64,000 bases of DNA from Dermatophagoides farinae (taxonomy: Eukaryota; Arthropoda; Arachnida; Sarcoptiformes; Pyroglyphidae), in the NCBI RefSeq assembly GCF_024713945.1, contig NC_134680.1, forward strand, positions 3,806,001-3,870,000, given 5' to 3'. The stretch's first letter is position 1. The number at the start of each line of letters is the position of its first letter. Below the pieces are notes generated by a model, which saw only the letters and a program-made list of their open reading frames with translations, made no database searches and had not been told where the DNA came from. The position numbers and the translations under genes were made by a program. Of the stretch, positions 34,366 to 48,723 are shown piece after piece.

Positions 34366-37300
34366 GTTGCCCTTATTATTGTAAGCAACCCTTCTAGTGA
34401 CCAATATAAATGGTCCATACGAACCAAATGAATGATTCGGTTAGAGAGAGAGAGAGAAAGAAAGAAATGAGTCTCAAACTGGGCTAAACGAGCCGAACCA
34501 AGAATTATTAATTGTCATCATATACAAGCCACATATACGAACAATGAGTGAATGAAACACACAGTGGCACAATGAAACTGGAATAATGATAAAAGAATCC
34601 GATTAAGGGCCAATTGAAGCGAATCGACTAACTGTCTGTCTGTCTGTCTGTGTGTGTTGTCGCATCTTGTTTGGGCTGCAAATTACATGACACAATCAGC
34701 TGGTTGGTTGCTTGCTAGAACTAGATGTATCTCTGTATTCGATCCATTGTGTTTGGACCAAAATTCAATGGAATCATTCGAGCTGATAAGCAGACATTTA
34801 TGAAAGAATTTATAAAGTTGAACAAATACACGACCAACCAACCAGCCAACAGAAATGAAACGATTATAAAGACAATGGCTCATCATCATGACCATAACCG
34901 ATTCACTCAATTTATTGATTGATCGGTTATAATGAAAAAAAGCCTTAACTAATCGTAACATTTGCATCGATACCACAGATATTGGCAAATGTAGGCTAGC
35001 TAGTAGCTACCGATCATTACTATCAATCGATTGAATAGTGATTGATGTCTAATGATTGTGTTGACGACCAGCACAAATGTGTCAGTAGCCTAGGTTACCC
35101 TTTGTGGAATCGATCCAAAATGAACTGCTTTTAACGCTTATTATCGATAGCAATGATGTCACCTGCATAAAGCAATGGTTCACTTACCAGCAATGTGGAT
35201 GAGAGATTGGATAACGCTAGAATCATGCAGACTTTTAAAATGATCATTGTGTATGGTGAATGATGATGATGTTGGCTTGGCCACCAACCGATCCATTGCA
35301 AATTGCAAACGAATAGAACCAATATGCGATATTCACTTATCAATGATGAACAATGTGATAAACAATTATGACACTCATTCGTCCGTCTATTAATCGATGA
35401 ATCGATCAATTTGGCTCCCGATGCATCTTCCCGCTTTCACAAACACAGACAAACAGAGAGTGTCAATAATGGTGGTGGTGGTCGACAGAGATCAATTATG
35501 GAAATGGGATATGGTTGGCCAACAATGCACGCCCAATAGAATATTGTTATTCACTGATGCATTGTTTTACATTGCCTCGGGCATTTGGATTGCATTACAC
35601 TATGCATCTTGGTCGTTGAGCAAACAAACACCACACCCACACATACATCACAATTGCCATTCATTAATTAAATTCATCAGCTTCGGGCAATAAAACAAGT
35701 AAGTCGACTTAGACAAACAAACGGGTTAACTCGATTATTTACTGATGGATCGATCCATCATAAATTCGAGTCTTATTGATTGAAATTGTCGATATTGAAT
35801 AGCAGATGACACAGATGCAGCCGAGCGTTTCTTTGATGGCAAGTTTGTCGATTGTTGATGATTGGCCGCTAGTTGAACAAGATGGATCAGGATGGATCGA
35901 TCTAATAGATAGATACCTGAGTAGATTGATTGACTGTCATCGAAAACGTTCAAACGAATAACCAAACTCAATTCAAGGGTTCTGCATCATTGATTCGAAC
36001 AAATAAATGTCTGGTAGCCAATACCGATTTGCCGGCGATGATGTTCACATAAACATAACATCTATTAAATGAGTGAATTCATTGAAAAACCAATAAGGGA
36101 GTCAAGCAGAACAATCATTCGATCGTATTCAGAATCGATTCCATTGGCGCCAAATGGGCAACCACTGTCTATTAGTTATGTTGGTGTGAATTGATAAAAC
36201 CACGAGGCTCAGATGGTGACTGGTTGGCCCGAGTCGAATGAATGAATAACCAACCGTTCGATTTGTGCAGCATGTTTTTTTCCCAATTCTGTGGTCGCCA
36301 TCGTCACTGTCATCAATCGATGCTTCTACCGGGTCCATTCATTACTAGCTTCAAACATTCTGATCCGCTATATAGACAATTTATATATAGTGCTTGTTTT
36401 ACATCAGACAAAGACACAGACATTCTCTCTGTAAGTGGAAATGCGGGCAGACAGAATGAAACATTTCCTGTTATACATAACAATGAATGTAGCTCGATTT
36501 GTATCGTTTTCGTCTTTTTCTTTCTGCATTTCTGACACGAAAGAATCGATACACATTTGCCATTCACTTTGGCATCAAGCAGTATTCATAATTGTCCATC
36601 CAGTTACATACATACATTGATAGATTCAAAGAGTTACACGGATCGCTGATTTGCCATTAGTCTATATTTCATTCGATTTGTTTCGTGGATCAATCAATCG
36701 TCTAATAAGAATTCGGACTATTTTACCGCTGAAAAAGATAGAGATCAACCGATAAATTACTGAAAAAAGTGACGTAATATTGCTGGACTTACCCTAAAAA
36801 TGAAGACAATGTGTTGTCTGGTCGGTTGAATGTTAGATAGTTTGATACTATGGTAAATGGACAGCAGAATTTATGTTCATGCCGATTAGATGTCCGACAC
36901 ATAAACAGAGTGAAAGAACCAACACTGCTGGTCTACGGACATTTTATAGTCAGACGATTCGATTGCAAATGACAACAAATGAGTTTTATCAACAGCTTAA
37001 GCTTCTCGGCTAACGTAAACATCACATACACACACACATCCAAAACGAATGCAAATTCCAGCAAATCGTTCATTGCTATCTTTGTATGTGTAAACATGGC
37101 CATGTTGTAAATTTAGATTCATCAACAAAAATCGATTGCAGACCAGGCTGTGTTCATTCCACTCATTCTTTTAATCGATTCGAATGATGCAATGAACATT
37201 AAAGACATAGGCGTTCAACACTTGAGTGCATAGACTTATTTGCCAAAGCCGATTTACAGATTGCCTGGTGACAACTCGACTGCAACACTGTCGATAATGG

Positions 37301-40300
37301 GCTCGATTCTATAATCGGATCGTTATTCGTCGGTGGTCGTGGTCATTGGTTATCATATCAAAGTGAACATCATTCACCGATTGTCAATTTCTGTAGTCCA
37401 TAATGATGGTTCTTCTCTGTACTACTTCAATGCAATTGCTTTCTCTATATTCTGGACTACTCACTTGTCAATTGTCACCATAAGTAACACCCGAATCGAT
37501 ATAATGGCCACCCTAAACTGTCAATTGCTTCACTGTAGGTCTATAGTCATTTCAATGGTTTTTTTTTGGTTTCTGTTTGTTTCTGACTGTCGTCGAGGAG
37601 AGATCATCATTTCGGTGTGGCAAACAAGAATTTAATTAGATTCAAACACAAAAATTTTGTATTACTTACTATGCAAGCATCGTAACGTGTCATCCAGTCA
37701 AATCGAACCAAACAGGCTTGTGGTCTGTGTATTGTTGATTGCAAGAATTTCTCAATGTCGTCTGTCAATTCAAATCAAAACTGCCAGAAGGCCATTCCAT
37801 TTATGTAAGTGCTTACATGTTGTCTGGATCAATGTGACAAAATCGAATGTAGCCATATCAAAATGGATCGAATGTAAAAAATTGTACATTTGTTTGTCGG
37901 TTTGTTTCGATCGGAATGATGGGGTATTTCTTTTTTCGTTTGACAGTTTGACCAAATTGATCGATTCAGACAGCTGCCATAAAAATGTGATCAATGAACG
38001 ATCAACGATCAATCAACTTGAACTGATCATTAATTCGAATTAGCAATGATGAATCAGGTGGTCATTAGTGTGAAGCCAACGACCATTGTTACTAATTATG
38101 CAATCATATAAAAATTGTCAATAGTGAAAAGCGATCGAATGACCGACCAACCACGATGCTAATCTACGGAATAAAAAAGAGTCTGTGTGAATGAGCATTG
38201 AAAATCCATTAATCATGGCTACTTGCAACGAGACTCTCTTACCAAAGCAATATCATCCCCATGGGTGAAAAAAATGTGCAACAGTATCGGCCCCATGCTT
38301 GTCTGATAGCCACTATCACACAGCAAGAACGAAAACGAGGCTTTTCATACATCTCGAACAAGATTTATCGATTCGACACAATTATACCATACGAAGAACG
38401 AAAACATTATGGCAGTGGCGAATCGTACAAACATTACACATTGACAGGCAGCCGGTCCAATGGTATAGCAAAGAGGATTCATAGACATTAGGCCTGATAG
38501 TGGGTGATGATGCTAGGAAAAAAGCAATATGATTAGAGTTGGTTCCATAAATTGTTATAAATAAATCAATGTTTCCATACCACAAACACATTCCTTTCGT
38601 GGATTAATCGATCGTTCGATTGGTAGCATCAAACATCAAACACCAGGTTGACCACATTACCAGAGGCAGTGGACATCATATTAGTTAATCACCCCATCAT
38701 CGACATAAACATGAATGGGGCTCGATCGTAATCAAAGCAAACGACGATTGTTTCAACAATCATTTATCGATCCGTAATGATTATGTGCATTGTTTGTTGT
38801 TTGTCGTGTGTGTGTGTGTGTGTGAGATCATTGTGATTAACAAACACCTAGCCCGAAATGGCAATCGCAATTGTCGCCATTAATGAGGTGATAAACAAGA
38901 TTTACGATCTAATTGCCTCCTCATACACACACACACACATACAATTAAATGGAAAACAATTAACCAGGGCACACACACACAAACAAGAAAGCAAACTTGT
39001 GTATAGAACAGGAATTCAGTGTGATTCAAGCTGATTGTTGTCTGTTGACATGTCAATAGCTATCGATTCATTGTTGTGTTCACATCAAACTCATCGATCA
39101 TTGAATGGACACCTAAATGAATGAATGGTCTGCATGGATGAACTGAATGTCCATTGTCCGTTTTGTTGCCATGTTTCATGTTTGATGAATCAATTTGGAA
39201 AGAGAGATAGGGCCCATGTAAATGAAAGGAGATTAATTTCGATTGCCGAATCATCGTATTGCTGCTGCTGTTGCACAAGTCATTGTATATTACAATGATC
39301 AGCAAGTACGAACCTCGATACTGTTGGCGACTGGTCGAGCATAATAATGTCACGTCGGCCAGAAAAGATTTCATTTCATTTCACATTTCGTGCCTATTCT
39401 TCTTCTCTTAACTGTTTATATTGTAAGAATCGAGTTGAATAAAATGCAAAGAATGTTGTGTGAGATAGTGATAGAGAAAAAGCAAAAATGTTGCATACAT
39501 TTCATGTGGTGGCCAAGAATGTTAAATCTGGCCCCTATGCTCATAAACAAAGCAGAAAAGGTCTGTTTGCCTTGCAAATGAAACTCAAAAATCGGCCTGC
39601 TGTTGGTGAATGAATGGTGGTCGTGTTCAGAATATGGACTAGCCGTAATCAATGTCATGTGATGTATCGATTCCGTGCAATGTCGTATGTTCCTCCATTC
39701 TTTCTCCCCCAACATCATGCCACTGACTGCCTGGCGTATAATTAATACGGCAAATCATCGAGTGATTCTGATGATCGCTGTGAACCATAATGGAAATCAT
39801 CGTTTGTTTCAAATTGTTTCATCTCGAGACAATGGTCCTCGTTCTAAATTGATTTTCGACCATCTCAGCATCAGACATACACACACAGAAAAATCAAAAA
39901 GAAAGTGAATGACATATCTGTCTTGATCAATTAAGGGCTTTTATCTTGCAAAGAATGGTGGCTACCCTACATGACATTATTAATAATTAACTCAATGTCA
40001 ACCGGTTATTGATACCAATACCAATTATGATATGTGATCATCAGCTTGTTGAACGATTGAAAAAAATCATAGCTTTCTATTGTCGATAAAAAAACTGAAT
40101 AATTTGAAACGCACACACGTTCTATTAATAATATAACGATAACCAATATGGTGATGTGAATCGAATGAATTTGGCCGGATGAAATTGAAACTTTCCAGGC
40201 AAGAACAATTGCTGAATTGACAAACAGCAAACATTTTAGACTACGAATTTGGAATTACAATCAGAGACTCTTCCTGTGCTCAGTATATGTGATGACCCTT

Positions 40301-40990
40301 TATCCATATCATTTGATACATTCATGCGTGCATGTTTAGGCCTGTTTCATGGTCGAATATAATGGACTCCAGTCTATAACATCATCATCATCATCATCAA
40401 ATAAAGTTTGCATGTGACCAATGCATCTACATAGAATCTATGTCATAGACCATTACCCGTTAAACAGTTTGAATGTTGTAATTTGAAACTATAACTACCG
40501 GTCGTCACTGTGGGTGTGTGAGAAAGATAGAGAGAGAGGAGAGAGAGTTAGAAAGGACGACAACATTTGAATTATGATTATTCTGGTGGTTAATAAGAAA
40601 TAGACCACCATCATAAATATCACTTTAGAGATATACCTATAGAATAAAGTAGTGTCAATTTGATAAAATTCCTGCCTATGATGAGTGAATGGCCGGTTAG
40701 AATTGGAACGAACCGAGCGTATCATCATCACAATATCACCAGGCTCAATTTCAAATATTAAGAAACGTGACTGAGGTAGCAAACCAACCAACAGACAGAA
40801 TTTGAATTGGTTTTCAAAGCAGAAATTGGTCGAATTGGTCGAGAAACAAAACTGGCAAAAATAGCAAAAGGGAAAAGTCAATTTCGATTCTGATTTTTTG
40901 GATGGTTCGTTCATCGGACAATTATCTCGATGCAGCAGCAGCAGCAGTATTGTGTCCAGGCAGTCAGGATTCGATTAAATTTATTAACCG

Positions 40991-41014
40991 ATTCAATTCA
41001 ATTCAATTCAATTC
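40991..41014. repeat. (ATTCA)n short tandem repeat
   Basis: Nearly five tandem ATTCA units. Confidence 0.85.
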
Positions 41015-41082
41015 CATCATCATTGCCGATCATTGCGAATTGTTCGCTTTCTAATTGTTTGCATCCATGACCATTACATGTC

Positions 41083-41083
<1 letters not shown>

Positions 41084-41114
<31 letters not shown>
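41084..41114. repeat. (TG)n microsatellite
   Basis: Uninterrupted TG tract of about 31 bases. Confidence 0.9.
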
Positions 41115-41115
<1 letters not shown>

Positions 41116-41780
41116 CTGTTTCCCTCACTTACTGGCTATTCTTAAATCTAATCAACTGGAAAAATTGAAAGACTGAAGCGAACAAACCGAACTAATACAA
41201 AAAAGGCAAGCACTCACTCACTCACTGTTAGTATTTCTTGAAATAATAAAACCGACCAAATTCTCAATTTCTAAATTCAACACAACAAAAATCACATGAG
41301 TGAGTAAGACATTGCTGATTCTAGAAATTTGTTTCGATTCCAATATTCGAATAACCGAAATCGAAAGCTAGCCAGCCACCAGTCTGATGATGAAATCTAA
41401 TTCGATTGGACAACTGGCTCACAGAATCTGTTTTTCTTGATCAGATTGATTTTCTTTTGAATCTCATGGCGATTCTCAGTGTTTGCATCACCGAATAGGT
41501 CGTCTTGCACCGTTTTGTTTCATTTTCATTTCAATTCTCATTCATTTCATTTTGTTGTTTTCCTCACTCTCTCCGTATAGAATCAACACGCACATGCATG
41601 CATTCATTTCATTCACTTTACTCTTTACGATCGCCTCAATTCCCCACATTCTCCCATCTAAAATCACTGTTAAGACATCTTTTTGCATCGGACTAAATTC
41701 ATCGTGGACCATCGACGTTCCACACATACATACAATCGACTTGGGACCAACGTAACCGTAACATACGTCAACCGATGAAT

Positions 41781-41804
41781 ACACACACACACACACACAC
41801 ACAC
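41781..41804. repeat. (AC)n microsatellite
   Basis: Twelve AC units. Confidence 0.9.
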
Positions 41805-44168
41805 TAAACACTCATATGAATACCATACATACAATCAGACAGACAGCCCGAAAAAAAATGATTGAAAGCCTACGATCGGGAAGAACACAACAAACAAAAA
41901 GAAAAGAAAAAAACAAAACAACTTGCCACACACACAAATAGGCGATCGATTCGTTTGGTTTCTTTTTTTTTTTTTTGTTTGTTTGTTTGAATCACTTTTG
42001 AAACAAACATTCACAACTACATTCAATGCATCTCATCATACATTCATATGGATACAACAAACATTCGACAACAAATTGGTGAGCCTCATGTGATGGCAAT
42101 TCTCTGGTAAAAAACAAAAACAAAAATGAAAAAAAATTGCAAAATTCATATGCTCAAATCAGATTCTTGGAATTCAAACTCAAAATGAAACAAGCTCCAA
42201 TTGTTTTTTCTCTCTTTCTTTCTCTGTGTATGTGCGTGTATGTGCCCTTTATAACCATATATTTTTGATCCGGCAATATTCAAGCAATGCAGTTTATTAC
42301 TGTGATCATTGTTTGTCGTGGCTTCAGGCTCAATTCACCTTAGTCGACCGCCATTGTCTTGGATAATGATCAGGATGAATGGCGCCATCCACCCCTGTCT
42401 TCCCCACATTGACATCATGCAGATAGTATAGTTTGATACGAATTACTGAACGATGGAGACAAATTGAATTATTTTGTAAAGCAAGATGTTGATGCTATTT
42501 TTTTTCTCTCATAACTACAACAACAGTGCAAAACCAAATTGAAATGAACCTCAGTCACTCATTCTACACGCACATCATACACGACGATGAACAACACTCG
42601 GTTCGTCGTCGTCATCGTCAGAGGCGGCAATCACTTTCTGTTGGAACACAAGTTGGAACCAAATAAAAAATAAAAATCTACAATCTTCCCCTCTCTTTTA
42701 CACTGTATATGTGTGCGTGTATGATTTGAATCAATTTAATTTAATTTAATTCGATTCAATTTATCAACTTGTAGGCAGGCAATGGCCAACATGGCAATCT
42801 TAACGATTCTATGAAAGCAACATGAATCCATGTCATAAGCTAAGCAACATTGCATGCACACAAAGACAAGTTAAATTTCATTTTAATTGATTCTCAACAC
42901 AGACACACACACACACACATAATACACACATTCCTCATCGGTCCCATCTCCCTTATTCATAACTCCTTGTCCAAGTTTGAAATTCTCTCTCACACTTTTT
43001 TTCTCTTTCTCTCGACAAAACGAACAATATTCATTTGGTTAACACTTTACATCTTCACAAGCCTAAGATACACACATTCACCGATCTTTGGGGCAAAAGG
43101 GAGGGGAAATTAGATTTTAAAAAAGTGATTCTTGCCCTCCAACATCGACATGTAACCAAGCGATTTAACAATCGAGAGCTGATGTGCATTAACGAAACAT
43201 TGCAATAGGGAAGTTTTTAGTTCAATCGATTCATGGATGCCTACCCAATCGACTATTTGCGAGAGAGGGGCCGGACAAACATGGATGCACAGATTTTAGC
43301 AATGGAATGCATATATTTCGATGCCGACCCTCTCATCCACTATTCAGACATTTCTGCTACAACCCACCTAACAATCGATAGTTACATCAACAAATTTTTC
43401 GCCTCTTTACATAATATTAGTCGCTCCATCGATGCTCGTGTTCCATAGATAAATTCCAAAATTTTTACTCAGTTTGTATGCCCTGCCATACAATTGTTTT
43501 TATATGTTGGCCATAATAAAAACAACAAAACTGTCAATGATTAGATTAGAGGCCAATGAATGATATTAGCATAACGGAACAACGATGCACGATAAGATCA
43601 TAGGCAAATACCGGCACGAATCAACACGAAACCAACAAAAAACAGACTATAGGCAAGAGTTTATCAATTCAATCATAAATCAGAGATAGACTGGTTCATA
43701 ACCGCAAATGGTAAACAATTTAATTAAATTGAATATAACTACCATTCCTTTGTTTGATTCTATTTGTTCCCTATTCATGTGGTTTAATGGCTATACATTA
43801 ATCCAGATTCTCTATACATGTCGGGGGGGTAGTGGTGGTTATCTACAAGCAAGCATGAATTGATGCAAACTTTCAGCTCACTAACTGCATCGTTCTTGCT
43901 GTAGTCAGCTGAAAAGTTTGAACCAATAATATGTATGTGTGTCTGTTAGGTTCACCAATGGCCATACCGGGCCAATGATTCATGACTCTCGTCGCATTCG
44001 AATCTGTTTTCTGCTGTTGTAAAGTTGATTGTTTTCAATTAAATTTGTAAAATGAAATTCTTTCCGTTCGCCCGTACATGCAAGCAATCTGTTATTGTTT
44101 CCAACAATTCAATTATTCGCTTTATTTAACATAAATTGACCAAACATTTGGTCATTCCGGTAGTGGTG

Positions 44169-44675
44169 ATGAACAAACATATAAACAGCCAGCAAGCTGA
44201 GCAACAGCCTCCGCCTAATAAACAGGCCAAACAACAACAACAGCCGACCGATGTTCGATTTAGCAAATTTCCTGGCTTAGCCATGAGCATCAAGAATAGC
44301 CAACAAAAAGAACGACTGATGCAGACCATTGCCAAAGCCATGAACAAGCAAGAATCTTCTTATTCTGATAAATATGTTCGAAATCTGGTCATCAAACAAC
44401 AACCGAATACAAATGATACAAAACGAACTGGCGAACGATCATCGAAATGGCCACACCAAAAAGGTCCACCCAAACATCATACTCGATTCGTATTTAAGAT
44501 AAGCAACACGATCAAAGAGGAAGCGGCCAAACAGTGTGACTATCTGCAACAGAAATTGCAAATTAAATCGGCACCCGATCAAGTGACCATGGTGGCCGTT
44601 CCCAACAATGATTCTAGTGTCGACAACCACAATGACCACAATGATCAACATGATAATCCTGATGCTAACCAATAA
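44169..44675 (+). CDS. Unrecognised basic Q/N-rich protein
   Basis: From the ATG at 44169 an open frame of 168 codons runs to TAA at 44675. Residue composition is polar throughout. A Q/P-rich N-terminus leads to RFSKFPGLAMSIKNSQQKER, then a basic central part (KRTGERSSKWPHQKG, KHHTRFVFKISNTIKEEAAK) predicted helical, and an N/D/H-rich tail. The middle does not look like simple repeat, and the frame is long for this AT-rich region. I do not recognise a family. The frame extends upstream without an ATG, so this could instead be the terminal exon of a larger gene. It is flanked by gene-poor DNA on both sides. Confidence 0.5.
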   Translation: MNKHINSQQAEQQPPPNKQAKQQQQPTDVRFSKFPGLAMSIKNSQQKERLMQTIAKAMNKQESSYSDKYVRNLVIKQQPNTNDTKRTGERSSKWPHQKGPPKHHTRFVFKISNTIKEEAAKQCDYLQQKLQIKSAPDQVTMVAVPNNDSSVDNHNDHNDQHDNPDANQ

Positions 44676-45109
44676 ATGTAATTCTAGCAAAGAGGAGAGA
44701 ATCGAGTTCCATTTGCTTTATCCATATGTGTCGTGCAGAGTGCTATTTTTTCGGACCAATTCACACCATCTCTTAACAACATTGAACACACAGGAAAATG
44801 ATCTGATGTTGTTGGGACACTTGGTGTGTTGAAACATTTTCATTTTCAACATTATCTAGCCAGCCAAATTCACATTCACAAACACTAGTTAGAATCGAAA
44901 TGATAATTTAGCGTGCCAAACATGAGACTTGTTTTATTATTTTGTTGTTAAAAAACACACGGCAAAATGAACATGCAATTCTCTATCACTATCAACACGA
45001 CATAATCATCAATCCATTCATCGAATAATACAGAGCCAGTGAATGAATTCTAGTGAAACAGACTATTCTCAATAAGTCCAAAGTGTAGGAAAAATCTTCA
45101 ACTTTTTTT

Positions 45110-45110
<1 letters not shown>

Positions 45111-45152
<42 letters not shown>
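45111..45152. repeat. (CT)n microsatellite, first of a pair
   Basis: A CT run of about 42 bases with one interruption (CTCTCG), about 95 bases before a second, longer run. Confidence 0.9.
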
Positions 45153-45156
<4 letters not shown>

Positions 45157-45244
45157 TGATTCACATTGATTCCTGATTGCTTTCCTTAAGCAGCAGTGTC
45201 AGTGTGAGCGCCCAACCAAAAGCAATTCTGTTGAGCTCAAGTTT

Positions 45245-45247
<3 letters not shown>

Positions 45248-45340
<93 letters not shown>
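45248..45340. repeat. (TC)n followed by (GT)n compound microsatellite
   Basis: An uninterrupted TC tract of about 83 bases (45248-45330) runs directly into five GT units. It is the longest simple repeat in the window. It makes artificial open frames on both strands. Confidence 0.95.
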
Positions 45341-45341
<1 letters not shown>

Positions 45342-45988
45342 AATTGGATGAACAAGCAAAATAGTAAAGAGAGAAAAAAAAGTTGATTCCAACAAAAACA
45401 AATTCCTCAATTGCAACTTTCTTAGATCATCATAGAGATAGTGAGGGCAGCAACACACATGAGACAGACAAACATAGTGTTTGACAGTTATTGGCAAAAC
45501 AGAATCATGTCGATCGATGCAAATAGAATGCATACACACACATTAAACACATTTATTAGGTGAATTGACATCATTGATCACCATCATGGTCATGACATCT
45601 TTCAACACATTCATAATGCTTAATCATATTCGATTTCTAGTATCCAATATATACAGACCACAACATCTCATATGTGATGTGCAAATTTCTTGTCCACAAT
45701 ACACAAATGTATAGTTGTGTTTTTTTGCTTAAAAACTTATTTCGGCCAAAGGATTATCGATATTTTGCAAACACAAACATACAAACAGAGTGTGTATGGG
45801 GATTGTGCAAGTTCCAATCAACAAACAACATTGAATGAATGGGGAGAAAAGTTGATGTTGCCAATAAAACAAAATTCACTAAGCCAAGAAGGGATAGAGC
45901 TCGAATTTCACTTGCCCCAAATACACATCCTGTTTGAATGAATGAGAATGACGCGTGAGATGATTCCATGAACAACAACACACAACCA

Positions 45989-46012
45989 ATGAATGAATGA
46001 ATGAATGAATAA
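45989..46012. repeat. (TGAA)n microsatellite
   Basis: About six TGAA units. Confidence 0.8.
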
Positions 46013-48696
46013 ATGTTCACATAGCGATCAGCCGAGAGAGATAAATTGAACAGAGGAAATGGATACAAATGACCAGCGTGCTTTTTCGATACGGCTCATT
46101 GTTAACTTATTGATCCAAACAAGCCTAACGAACGAACAAATTCGGAAACACACTTCCGATCGGGATCAATCAACTCGATTCGATTCAATCGTCGTTCTTA
46201 TTGACTCGTTGGTGAAAATGACTTTGCAAGACATCATCTACGGCCCATAACTTTATTTGCCATCGAAGAATTCGGTGGATTTGTAGCTCGTGTGTTATTA
46301 AGCATTACCTGTTGAGATAAAGAATTTTGTGAATAACATAAATCAAACATGTACCAAAATGCAACGAAAACCTGAAGCGACCACACGAATAAAGATGTCC
46401 ATTGAGCTGAATTAATAATTCATAAGATGGCCATCTCATTTAGGTTGCCCACACATTAATCCTATGATTTCGGGTAGCGGCTAGGATTATCGATTCCGGA
46501 CCAGTCATGGTTTGGCTTCGGCTACAGTCTGACAACAACATTATTCAATTTGACTATACTTTTCCTCAATTCGGTTATGCTCACCATGAATAATTGAAGT
46601 ATCATCATCTACTCATCTATATCCATAACACACACAATGTAACAAGGCAAACCTAATGATGATGATGGTAATGTGCGAACCACCAGCAACCTTTATGAAT
46701 AATTCAATGTTCAATTCATTTCAAGTCGAACAAAAAAACTTTTGTGGTCTGTCGATCAGTCGGTTACAGAAATGCAGGTGTATGCGAGATATATGTGTGT
46801 GGCAATTATCAGTGATGATGACGCCGATATGGCTGCCAATATGGATCGATCCATCAATAAAGTGATGTTCATATCATTTGGTTGGCTAGTATCACTAGCA
46901 ACAACAACAAATGTGGCCATGATGCATCACACAGTTGGCCGAGATAAATTGTCTTGCTGATAAGCTGATACATTCATTAAAGTCATAGCAATCCTAACCA
47001 AAAGCAAACATGTCATCTGACCGATTCGTTTTTGCCGCCTGCATTTTTGCCTGTCAACAAACTGTGATTCTGAATAGTTTGATCATGTCTGGCCTGCTAT
47101 GCAGTCTGATTCATCATGTAAATGGCCTCTCTCTCTCTATTGGAATAAATGTGATTCTCTCATTCTTTTAGAGCGCCCACTGAGGATTGCCGATGTCGGC
47201 AATGATGGCGATGGGTTGTGATGAGGATGACGGCTCAACAGTGAACGTTGCCTAGTGTCACCAAATTGTTCGACTTCATAAATCATCAAATCAGATTCAT
47301 AATCATGCTGATTCTCATTCTATTTATCTATCTATCTATCCATAAAAAGAATGTGATCATCCATTGTGAACGAATAATGGCACAGAACACAGCCCAAATA
47401 ACAACAAAATAATGTCTCAATCTCAATATACATGCATTGTGAATCGAGTCCATTTCCTTTACAGCATTCATCTAATGTCAGTAATGATCATCATCCTGGA
47501 CCATTGTTGTCATCGCGCAATGTAAATGTCTTGCTTGGTTCAATTCAACTTTTTGCTGCTAGTGATTAATTGATATGATCAGATTTAGAACAGACACATG
47601 TGTGTGTATGTTCCATCACATAACGATTGACACATTTGCCTTGTCCGTATCGGCAATCGGCAATTAATTAATTGGGATTTTACCAATACGAAACCACCTT
47701 TTCTTGCCCAATGGTCGTTTATTACCATCATCGCTGTGTATACAAATCAAAGCAACCATTTAGCGTTGGCCTCATGAACATGAACAATGAACATTTGGGC
47801 CATTAATTATTGTCCCAAACTCTGTTTCGAACAAAGGTGTGTGTATGTTAAATGAATGTGGCCAACATAATGACCAACATGTCCAATTGATTTGCTACAA
47901 CACACACACACACATATATACAAGGAAAAAAACAGACAACTATTTTCCATTCCCAATTGGGTCGTGTGTGAATGTGGGAAATTCGACAGAAATAATGAGC
48001 ATAAACAAACAACATGAACAGCAGCCAAGTAACAGACATGGTCACATGATTCAATATTGATTAGACAAGCTTCCATCATTTAATCATTCCATTAATCGCC
48101 ACTGTTGGCCACATAACATAGATAATACGTTAGTTAATCAATGAAAAATCGTAGCGCTAGCTCCTGCTCAGCTTGCTTCACTGCGTTGCTTTTTCAATAT
48201 TTATCCAAATGCATTGAAAAGTAGTCAACATTTGCAGGGTTGAAAGGGCGAAAAAATTAATAATAATAATCAGAATCTATGTGTGGTGTGTGTTGATTGC
48301 AATTTGTTGTTTCAACCGCAATCACAATTAGTGAAAAAGCTAGATGCAAATGACCGAATGGTCGTATATGGTTAATTGTGTAATGGCTTCATGATTTAAT
48401 GATTATCATCACATGTTTGCTCATTAGGATGCCTCTGTGCTTACAATGTTCAGAAACATGATCCCTTTTATAATGTTCTCTCTCTCTCTCTATGTGTTTA
48501 TGTATGTACAATGAACAATAAACCCAGATCTAGGTGCCGAATGAATAAGAGAATAGTAATGGCCATCACTATTGTAATGAACACCGAGATGCATTCATCC
48601 GAAACCTGAACGTAGTGCCGAGATTGCCACATTTGCAACATTTAACCCATTCTGGCTCCACACAGGCAGGCAGGGAGCCAACATTTATTTATACAA

Positions 48697-48723
48697 ACAC
48701 ACACACACACACACACACACACA
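48697..48723. repeat. (AC)n microsatellite
   Basis: About 13 AC units. Confidence 0.9.

Larger units (their letters stand above)
31238..44168. other. 13 kb gene-poor region upstream of the Dscam-like gene
   Basis: No coding region is supportable. Frames up to about 128 codons exist but start at non-ATG codons, show no domain and carry microsatellite-derived runs. Visible structure is limited to dinucleotide and trinucleotide repeats. Because the first known Dscam-like exon lacks a start codon, this region probably contains the first exon(s), a long 5' intron and regulatory DNA of that gene. That is inference. Confidence 0.45.

Noticed and set aside
37657-38043. 128-codon frame
   Set aside because: No domain or splice context, cysteine- and isoleucine-rich like random AT-rich translation.
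38820-38850. TGAGATCATTGTGA, identical to the first 14 bases of the bantam microRNA
   Set aside because: The match begins inside a TG repeat and stops after base 14, although the rest of bantam is highly conserved in arthropods. I could not form a convincing hairpin with flanking sequence.
43233-43448. 71-codon ATG-initiated frame
   Set aside because: Too short and isolated to support; composition unremarkable.
45161-45539. Open frames on both strands across the CT tract
   Set aside because: They are poly-Leu/Ser or poly-Arg/Glu products of the dinucleotide repeat.
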